From Diplolepis rosae (Eukaryota; Arthropoda; Insecta; Hymenoptera; Diplolepididae), in assembly GCA_030998225.1 (NCBI GenBank), contig JAPYXD010000742.1, positions 4,030,001 to 4,094,000 of the forward strand: 64,000 nt of DNA, given 5' to 3'. How positions within the stretch are numbered: position 1 is the stretch's first letter; every line of letters starts with the position of its first letter. The notes beneath the pieces were generated by a model. The model saw only the letters and a program-made list of their open reading frames with translations, ran no database searches and was not told the DNA's origin. The position numbers and the translations under genes were made by a program. Of the stretch, positions 56,416 through 64,000 are shown one piece after another.

Positions 56416-56860
56416 TCATTTTAAAAACATATACAACACATACCGGTTACAAAACAGCAAGACAGCTACGATGTGCTTGCAACAGTGGCTTGAGCCGGCT
56501 TTGCAGGAGCAATCCATCTTTTTGACGAAAACGTCATTGTTTTTTAAGTAAACGGACGATTCAATTGTTAAATTCCCGGTCACAACATGTGGATTAGATG
56601 TTATTCCGCATGTTTGCAAACATAAAGCGTATAACTGTATATTTGCAGCGGTTCTTTCCGTTATCCCGCACATAATTAAGAGGTCAGAATTTATAATTTC
56701 TTGGCCTTCGCGCATATTTCACGTTGTAGGAGTTGCTGCAGTGTATCTGCATAACTCCTCCAGCGATATCGTCAACATTTTTCGGCTTCACTCGAGTAAT
56801 TGGGAAAAATCGCGATTTTACCCATACTTTCAATGATATTTTGTCCGTGGTAGCGGCCAT
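56416..56860 (-). pseudogene. SWIM zinc-finger coding fragment
   Basis: A possible ATG at 56860 (MAATTDKISLKVWVKSRFF) reads to about 56716; a one-base shift then joins the frame 56715-56416 (REGQEIINSDLLIMCGITER). That frame ends with a SWIM finger, CSCKAGSSHCCKHIVAVLL (CXC...CXH), a DNA/protein-binding motif. GTATGT just after FCNR (about 56438) could be a splice donor. Proteins combining THAP and SWIM are known to me from insects, often with a YqaJ-type nuclease part, but here the two fragments are convergent. Confidence 0.6.
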
Positions 56861-57386
56861 ACTTGCTTCGGCACAACAGCGCCGCCGTTCCCGCGGTGGT
56901 AGTTTTTTTCGTCAATATATATATATATATATATATACATGCTTACAACATACGAATTACGTACATTCTCAACAATATTGATTCCAAAAGAGAGTAGGAC
57001 TCTTATCTATACTGATAGATTTATAAGCATCCTACATTTATGTAGGTGCTTAGTATGCGGAAAAGTGTGGGAGACCTACTGTCCCTGGTAAGGTCTTGTA
57101 AATAAAGTTAACATCACTTATTAACAAATAACAATTATATTTTTAATACTGCAAGTGCGCAAGTCTGTGCAGCCCCCTGCAAAATTGAGTTGAAGATGAC
57201 ATGAATTGTGACTGGCTGCCATGGTGGCGCTGACTGTTCATTGGGCCGACTTACACGAAAATCACATTACAAAACATAGTTTTTTAAGCTTTTCTCTGTA
57301 AATTTTGAAATTTTCGAGTTCTTGAACGGTAGTGAGATAAAGTTCGCGAATTTAGAAACAAATTTCCAAAAAAATTGATGTAAAAA

Positions 57387-57605
57387 ATGGTGAAATATGT
57401 ATGTTTTGGGTGCAATTCTGGATATAAGTCTTGCTCTGACAAAGTACGTTTTTTCATTGTACCGAAGGATGAAAATACGATAAAATTATGGCAAATTGCT
57501 ATCCTTCGCGATGACATCAAATTAAAAGCAGATCATGCGATTTGCGAAAAGCATTTTATGCCAGAAGATATTCTTCAAGAGAGGTTAACCTATCATAAAA
57601 CATAA
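57387..57605 (+). pseudogene. THAP domain of P-like transposase, truncated
   Basis: 72 aa, starting MVKYVCFGCNSGYKS. It has C-X2-C (VCFGC), the KVRFFIVPKD strand, LW, and C-X2-H (ICEKHF), so all four zinc ligands are present. The THAP domain of P transposases binds subterminal DNA. A stop comes soon after PEDILQERLTYHKT, before the leucine zipper, GTP-binding and catalytic parts. Start ATG lies 217 bp from the element's left end, the same distance as in copy B. Confidence 0.8.
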
Positions 57606-58880
57606 GTTTTATAACTTAACAATAGTAACATAAAATAAAACATTTTATTTAATAGAGACATTAACAATTAATTTCATAATATAATAAAGTTTAATGTCTC
57701 AATATTAATTAATTGTATCTAGTTGTGCAATGAATTTTTTTTGCACCGCAATAAATGTCTCTCAAATACTTATCTCAAATAAATTCAGTTACAAATATTT
57801 TGTGTGATAGAAGTTAAAAAATAGATAAATGAAAGTGACTGAAATAAAGAATAGATGAAAAAGAATATTTTTTAAAATTCTGAATTGAAGTTAATGCGAG
57901 TCTGTTAAAATTGGATTGTGTTGAAATGGATAAAAATTTTCTGATTTCTAACAATTTTGTTATTAAAATAAAGTTTTGAACTTTATAAGAGAATATGTTT
58001 AGATTTTTTGTTAATTTGGATTCCCTACTTTTTATAGCTCATAGTTTTACTGAATTACATAGAATTCCTAAAGTAATAGGAATTGAAAACTTAAATTTAT
58101 AATTTAAAAAAATTAAGATGGATGATATAAAGAAGGCCAATCTTGAAAAGAAAAAGGCAGCAAAGCTGACTGAGACCTAACTTAATAATGTGCTCACATA
58201 CCAAATATTATATTTATGAGATGTTCAAAATGGATGAGAACACCGTATCATCAAAACAAAAAAATTAGATGTTAATATAAGTTATCAGAGAATTACTTTT
58301 ATTAAATAAACTCCAGTCAATTAAAAAATCACTTTTACTCGATGTTATTTATACAATAATCTAAGTGCAATTTGTTTTAAAACTATTTCACTGCTTTGAA
58401 TTATAATATATTATAATAATATATTATTAATATATTTCATAGTATAATATTAACAAATTTTAGTCCAAATTCCAAACAGTATTTTTGAAATATTTTTTTT
58501 GAAAAGGAGTTTCATTTAATTACAGTAGTAATATATAGTATATGTATTATATGTTTTTGTTATATGTTATATTATATATGTGTTATATAATATGAAAAAT
58601 TATCAAATTTTATTATAACGAGGTTAATTATTAGTATTAATATTTAAATGAACCGCAAAACAATAATAAAATAAAAAACATGATACAAATAATGCAATTC
58701 CCGCCAGAATTTAGAAATTATATTTTCTGCCTAAAGTGAATTTCTTAACCTTTTCGAAGAGAATAAATTTTTGCGAAAAATATGAAGATCTTATTAGGTT
58801 ATTGTCATGTATAAGAAAATGCGATAAAATAGTTTTTATCAGGAGAAATTAATTTTTTATGCTCTTTGCCATGCATTTTT
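57606..58880. other. Interior of P-like copy A, no further gene
   Basis: AT-rich. A short Lys-rich frame at about 58118-58180 (MDDIKKANLEKKKAAKLTET) may be a transposase relic; nothing else is recognisable. Confidence 0.45.
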
Positions 58881-59816
58881 TTGAATCTAGGGCCTATGAA
58901 CAGTCAGCGCCGCCACCGGCGGCAGTCATCTTTCACGTAATTTTTTTCTTATACATTTGGTGGCAAGATACAGGGGGCTGAATCTGTGCTTGTTAACACG
59001 GGAACGACCCGCTGCGATCCGCTACCAACCAGCCCCCTGCATCTTAGCCAGAATGCACGTAATCCGCGAAACGAAAATGTAACAAGAATTGACCGTGGCC
59101 GCTAGGGGCGCTGATTGTTCATGAGGCCTGAATTCATTTTAATGCATGGGAAAAATGCATAAAAATTAAATTTTTGGGGATAAAAACTACTTGATCATAT
59201 TTTTTTTTACAACACATTAAACTAGAAACTTTTAAATATTATTTAAAGTAATTTTTACTGATATAAAGGGTAATATGCTTGAAATTTGGGCGAAAATTGT
59301 CTTTCTAATTCTGGCTGGAAATTGAAATAAAAGTTCTGTTATCTTCGTTTTAACATTAATATTTAAATTGTGATTATTAAATAAAAATACAATATTTATT
59401 TATATTATCAATATTATTGATATTATATCAGTCTTACATATTATAATAGAAAAATTGGCTATTGAAATTTCATCAAATTGAATTATAATACGGGTATTAA
59501 TTATATATCATCTTGATTTTGTTAGAAAAATTAGATTTTATTATAGGACATTTTGTATTTTATATTTTAAAACTTCTCAGTAATTGAAAAACTTACATTT
59601 TTATGAACAAAACTTTCACATAAGGAATGAACGTACATTTGAAAAAGTAACAAATATAAAGAATTTATAAAATTCCTTTATAAGTATTTGAAAACACAAA
59701 GAACAAAGATGTTTGTAATAAATAATAATCAACATAATGTACTATATTTCATAATAATATAATGGATATTTAGATCTCATATGCACATAGTTTATTATGT
59801 GTATTTTATCTATAAT

Positions 59817-60525
59817 TAGGGATGGGCGATCTCGATTCGATTCTACGGAGATCGATCTTTTTTACTCTATTAATCGGTTGGATTGATATTTTTATTCGAT
59901 CTTTACGAACGATTCTCCTTTCTTTTTTCCTGTTTCCTATTTCTATGAAATGTTCCTGTGAACTGTTTTTTAGTTTAAAAGTGAGATCAAGGGGTCGACC
60001 ACGAGAGTATCCTTAATGTGATATACAAAGTATATTAATATTATAAACTTTATAGTAATACTTCATATTTATGCCAGAAATTTTATCATAAATAATACTT
60101 TAAGTGATATGCAAAATTCAAAGTATAATAATATTATAAACTTTATAGTAATACTTCATATTTATGTCAGAAACTTTATCACTAATAATACGCATTGCTT
60201 TAGAAATTGAGCAATTTAAAAAAATAAAAAACGTTCCTGATTCACAAATATGGTGTGTTTTTTAAGCCTAATTTCCTTTTTTATTGATATAAACACTTTT
60301 TTATTTTGATAATTTAAATTCACAAAATATGCAAGTAACAATTATATCTCCAATTATTATAAAACATTTTAAAAAAAGGTTATTTTACAGAAATTTATCA
60401 TTTTCAGAAAAAGGTATCGATTTTTGAAGATCGATTCAAAAATCGATCTTTTTAACCGATTAATCGATCAAATTGAATCAATAATTTCAAAATAAATTCT
60501 TTTTTTTGAAGATCGCCCATCCCTA
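59817..60525. mobile_element. hAT-type MITE
   Basis: TAGGGATGGGCGATCT on the left and AGATCGCCCATCCCTA-type on the right are inverted. A perfect 8-bp duplication TCTATAAT flanks it (59809-59816, 60526-60533). The 709-bp interior is AT-rich and repeats an ATTTATGTCAGAAA(C/T)TTTATC segment (60071 and 60161). No transposase; a short plus frame at its left end is not a gene. Confidence 0.92.
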
Positions 60526-60638
60526 TCTATAATACCTTAAGTTCAGGCAGTCAGCTTTGTTGATTTTTTTATTCAAAGCACTTTAAATTTAGTATAGATT
60601 AAATTTTAATAAGTTAAAGGCGCTCATGATAAATAAAC

Positions 60639-60710
60639 CACAAAACAATGCACTTTTTCAGAGCATTACGTGTAGCCTGTTTTGCAACCTACAGCAACAA
60701 ATTTCCGCAT
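60639..60710 (-). pseudogene. THAP relic in P-like copy B
   Basis: From the ATG at 60710 the minus strand reads MRKFVAVGCKTGYT, stop, CSEKVHCFVV. This aligns without gaps to the THAP start in copy A (M-K-V--GC--GY--CS-KV--F-V). The first Cys ligand is Ala here and an in-frame TAA is present. The ATG lies 217 bp from the element's right end, matching copy A. Confidence 0.75.
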
Positions 60711-61032
60711 TTTCACTTAAATTTTTATATCACCGACTGTTAAAACCATTCCAATTTACCTAAAAAGCACACAAAAGCACTTCAGACACCAATTTTTCAC
60801 AAAAAACGTTAAATTTCAATGGTCTATAATGCTAATCTGTATAAGGTCGGCCTCATGAACAGCCAGCGCCACGGTGGCCAACGGTCAACATCTGTGACAT
60901 TTTCAACTCCAGAGATTCCGGGGGCTGCTACCAACTGACTTACAATCATGGCTGCCGTTACGGCATAGAATATGTTTAAACAGGTAGATGAGAAACTCGC
61001 CGAAACGCGACTAGCCAATGTCGTTCCCTACA

Positions 61033-61393
61033 GTACTCCCCCCTGAGTGAGAGCGGTCAAAATCAATTTTTTTTAAATATTACAAATTTTGCGAGCATAC
61101 AATTTCCATACGTAAAAAAAAACTTTTCGATCATGAACAATGTTTAAATTTTTAGGCACAGTATTTGTGAATCCATCGGAAATGTCATTTATCGTATGAG
61201 AAGTTACATTTTTGGAGCATTTGTGCAGCTAATTGCGCAAAATTTAGCAAGGAGAAACAGCCATACTCAGAATATCGGAGAGAAGAGAAAAAGATGTCCA
61301 AGGTTCAGGTCACAGACGTTTGACCCACCTCGTCACTCGTCTGATATCACCAATATGAGAGATAACATTTTCCTGCGAAATTTTCACATTACA
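61033..61393 (-). other. 3' untranslated region of gypsy-3
   Basis: Between the pol stop and the 3' LTR. The purine tract GGGGGGAGTAC (minus strand) lies directly at the LTR border. No env-like frame is seen. Confidence 0.6.
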
Positions 61394-64000
61394 TCATTGT
61401 TGCTTGAAAGTTACACATTTGCGTAAATACGTTCGAAGAACAGTTTTTAATGTGTCGTTTGCTGACTGAAGATGATCGATGTCCTCGCGCGCAAAGTGCG
61501 CTGGCTTGATATGTTCGATAGCTACATGACGTGCAATGCCGTCAACATCAATTTCATATACTCTGTCTGATACACGGCTCAAAACTTTGTGAGGGCCCGT
61601 ATATGGGCGCTCTAAAGCCTTTTTTGCATGATGACGCAGGAACACGTGGGAGCATGAATTTAGCTCTTTGAAAACGAATACTTTATGTTTATATTTTTGA
61701 CTAATTGGAATAGGTTTTACCTTACGTATGTGTTCTCGGAATTCCTCGAGAAACATGTGTGGATTTGGCGAGAAATCCGCGGGAAGGACAAACTCCCCTG
61801 GGATTCGGAGTGTTGTACCGAAAACGAATTCGGCCGGTGACGAGCTGACATTTCAATACATTGGTGCAAAGGCCGAGTAGGACGGTTGATAGAGAGCGTG
61901 ACCATTCCGGGACAGAGTGACACATGATGGCTGCCTCCAATGAGCGATGCCATCGCTCGATCATACCGTTAGAAGCAGGATGGTAAGCGGTGGTACGGAT
62001 ACGGTTGCAACCGATAAGTTTCAAGAGCACTGAAAACAACTGCGACTCGAACTGGGTTCCCTGATCGGAAGTCAAGGTCTCTGGTGATCCTTAGCGCGAA
62101 ATGCACTGATCCACGAAAGCTCTACATACAGTGAAGGCTTCGATATTCTGAAGAGGAACTGCCTCAGGCCATCGCGAAAAACGGTCGATAATTGTGAGAC
62201 AGTATCTAAAACCATTGATAATGGGGAGCGGACCTACAATATCCATGTGGACCTGGTGAAAGCGACCATCTGGAGCAGTGAAATTCGATGGCAACATACG
62301 ATTGTGACGCGAAACTTTCGACTGTTGCCATTTTCGACATGCTTTACACCAGTCGGAAATATCGCGACGCATCGATGGCCATACGTAACGTTTCCTGATG
62401 ACGCGGTCTGTAACTTTCCCGCTCGGATGCGCTTGGTTGTGGAAAAGGTGGAAAACTTGTTCCCTGAATGGTAGTGGAATAATGGGACGAAGTGTCTGGC
62501 CAGTTAGGTCACAATAGAGAGAAGTATGGTCGGGCCCCCATTGTATTTTACGGATGTTAAGAGAGTATTTCGGATCTGAAATCAAAGATTTGAGTTCGTC
62601 GTCGTTCGCTTGAGCTTGCGCGAGATCTAATAGGCTAAACTCGGTAGGCACACGAATGCTTTTAACTCTTGAAAGTGAATCTGCTACAGCGTTATCGATA
62701 CCAGGTTGGTATACGATTTCCGTTGTAAATTGCGAAATAAGAGCGATTTGGCGCTGTTGTCTTTGAGAAAGTTTTTCGACGCGTTGAGAGAACATATAAA
62801 TCAGTGGTTTATGATCAGTAACGATGCTGAAAGCTTGCACCTCGAGGAAATAACGGAAATGGCGAATAGCTTCATAAATAGCAGTAAGTTCCCGATCATA
62901 TGCACTGTATACGCGTTGAGCAGGCGAAAATTTGCGAGAAAATAACGCCAATGGCTTCCAGTTATTGTCAAGCCATTGCTCAAGTGATGCGCCCATACCA
63001 AAATTCGATGCGTCGGTGACAAGACGAGTCTTATCATTGTGAGCCGGATGAGTTAACAGTGTCGCATTAGCCAGATCGTGTTTAACCTGCTCAAACGCAG
63101 CGCTGGCCTCGGTGTCCCAGGATATTGGACACTTGTCGTTTCTGCGTAACTCGCAAAGAAACTTTTGAAGAGGTGCTTGAACCTTAGCAGCATGGGGTAA
63201 ACTTTTGCGAAAAAAGTTCACCATGCCCAGGAATCGGCACAGCTCGACAATTGTCTTAGGTTTAGAAAACTCAGTAATAGCACGCACCTTGTTAGGTGTT
63301 GGAGCGCAGCCCTCATGATTTATTTGATACCCCAGAAACTCGAGCTCAGACTTACCAAACTCGCACTTGTTAAGGTTGATACGCAACCAGAATTCCCGCA
63401 AGCGTTGAAAGTCGATCCTGAGATGATCTTCGTTTTCCTCAAAAGTTGAAGACGCGATGAGAATGTCGTCAATATAGGCAAAAACAAACTCAAGATCACA
63501 GGAGGTACGATAAATATAACTCTGGAACGTCTGTCTGGCATTACGAAGGCCGAAAGTCATAATCGTATATTCATAAAGACCGAAAGGGGTTATGAGTGCC
63601 GTTTTTGGAATGTCTTCCGGCGCGATTGGTATTTGGTGGTATGCCATATGAAGATCCAGCTTGGAAAACACTCGTTTGTTGCGCAAAATAAAAGAGAAAT
63701 CGTGTAAGTGCGGCACCGGGTATCGGTCTGGAAGAGTGACGGCATTCAGTCGTCGAAAGTCACCGCAAATACGCCATTCGCCGTTTTTCTTTTTGATTAG
63801 GTAAATTGGAGTTGCCCAGGGGCTGCTGGATGGACAAAAAATGCCATCCTCAACCATTTGACAGAAAATATTTTTAGCAGCAGCCAACTTCTCTGGAGAG
63901 AGACGTCGTATGCGCTCAAAAACAGGTGGTCCACAAGTCAAAATGTGATGTAGTACGTCAACGGAACGAGGAACAATTCCCTGCAAAACGGTTGTAAGCT
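61394..64000 (-). pseudogene. Pol of gypsy-3: RT, RNase H, integrase (5' part beyond window)
   Basis: The frame enters at the right edge before RT. RT has [54 protein letters not shown] and catalytic YIDDILI. RNase H has [13 protein letters not shown] and [12 protein letters not shown], ending at AVADSLSRV. Integrase has its HHCC finger ([17 protein letters not shown]) and the DDE core: D in [11 protein letters not shown] in TSDQGTQFES, E in MIERWHRSLE. One TAA at 62091-62093 cuts integrase just before the second Asp. A frameshift at about 61850-61760 moves the C-terminal part to 61756-61394 (GPHKVLSRVSDRVYEIDVDG, a chromodomain-like/SH3-type tail). Otherwise well preserved. Confidence 0.93.
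61394..64000 (-). mobile_element. Ty3/gypsy element gypsy-3 (internal region; 3' LTR at 56940-61032)
   Basis: Only the 3' half is in the window: pol from RT onwards, the 3' untranslated region and the interrupted 3' LTR. Unlike gypsy-1 and gypsy-2 it retains integrase. Gag, protease and the 5' LTR should lie beyond position 64000. Confidence 0.9.

Larger units (their letters stand above)
57170..58980 (+). mobile_element. P-like transposon with THAP N-terminus (copy A)
   Basis: The ends CAGCCCCCTGCA and (complement) CAGCCCCCTGTA, and a subterminal GGCGCTGACTGTTCAT at both sides, form inverted repeats of about 85 bp. Flanks are AGTCTGTG (57162-57169) and AATCTGTG (58981-58988), an 8-bp target duplication with one mismatch. 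THAP plus an 8-bp duplication fits the P-element superfamily. The interior beyond the THAP exon is AT-rich with no transposase core. Confidence 0.8.
59030..60927 (-). mobile_element. P-like transposon relic (copy B), opposite orientation
   Basis: CAGCCCCCTGCATC on the left and (complement) CAGCCCCCGGAATC on the right, with GGCGCTG(A/G)(T/C)TGTTCATGAG subterminally. Flanked by a perfect 8-bp duplication, CTACCAAC (59022-59029 and 60928-60935). It is the same family as copy A, 41 bp away, in reverse orientation. A hAT-type MITE has inserted into it; without that it is about 1.2 kb. Confidence 0.85.
56940..61032 (-). repeat. 3' LTR of gypsy-3, interrupted by two P-like elements
   Basis: On the minus strand the LTR begins TGTAGGGAACGACATTGGC at 61032, right after a purine tract (GGGGGGAGTAC, 61043-61033), and seems to end ...TTGTAAGCA at 56940. 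Without the two insertions and their duplications it is about 368 bp. The second LTR lies outside the window, so the left boundary is inferred from the TG...CA rule. Confidence 0.65.

Noticed and set aside
35741..56955. Shared element end at the two (TA)n tracts followed by TGC(G/T)TACAACATACG
   Set aside because: The similarity is only about 15 bp next to low-complexity DNA; it could be chance, though one of the two is the inferred gypsy-3 LTR end.
61033..61393. Envelope gene of a gypsy-type retrovirus
   Set aside because: The 360 bp between the pol stop and the LTR are too short and show no signal peptide or membrane segment.
1..64000. CRISPR arrays, operons or bacterial features
   Set aside because: Spliced genes, poly(A) retroelements and arthropod-type transposons show the DNA is eukaryotic; no regular spaced repeats were found.

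Overview
The window is eukaryotic chromosomal DNA made almost entirely of transposable elements. No convincing single-copy host gene is visible. The mix of parts (R1-like non-LTR elements, a DD34D mariner, Ty3/gypsy and Ty1/copia elements, THAP-type P-like elements, piggyBac-, pogo- and hAT-type non-autonomous elements, AT-rich spacers) points to an arthropod, most likely an insect. The species cannot be read from the sequence.

Layout. 1-3258: two R1-like non-LTR copies on the minus strand, head to tail; one is internally deleted and one is 5' truncated. 3259-6783: AT-rich spacer. 6784-10601: a third R1-like element with a 14-bp target-site duplication and most of the reverse transcriptase deleted. 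11195-12489: a mariner with perfect 28-bp inverted repeats and a transposase broken by one stop codon. 13589-17521: a decayed gypsy element with gag, protease, RT and RNase H but no integrase. 17.8-28.6 kb: a mosaic of inverted repeats, MITE-like elements and a mariner C-terminal relic. 31004-34829: a young LTR element (258/265-bp LTRs, TATT duplication) with a SAP domain in gag, a mutated RT active site and no integrase. 35450-56074: a copia element on the minus strand with matching 130-bp LTRs, split by more than 15 kb of nested DNA. That nested DNA is mainly one 15.4-kb CACTA-like DNA transposon (39041-54463). 56100-56860: THAP and SWIM coding fragments. 56940-64000: a gypsy element on the minus strand whose 3' LTR was hit by two related P-like elements, one of which was then hit by a hAT-type MITE.

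The most notable object is the 15.4-kb element. It has CACAGTAA termini, a TA duplication and subterminal repeats. Its left part is a 4.9-kb imperfect palindrome. It carries a C2H2-finger transposase-like gene (45735-48495) and a second, cleanly spliced gene (49114-50958) whose N-terminus looks like a CIDE-N domain. Several smaller elements sit inside it, and the two palindrome arms act as each other's empty site, exposing two later insertions.

The genes here serve element replication, not host physiology. Most are broken by one to three small lesions, so the locus looks like a long-lived insertion sink. Nested insertions give a relative order: copia before the small element at its protease junction, before the CACTA-like element, before the MITEs inside it; on the right, gypsy LTR before the P-like copies, before the hAT MITE.
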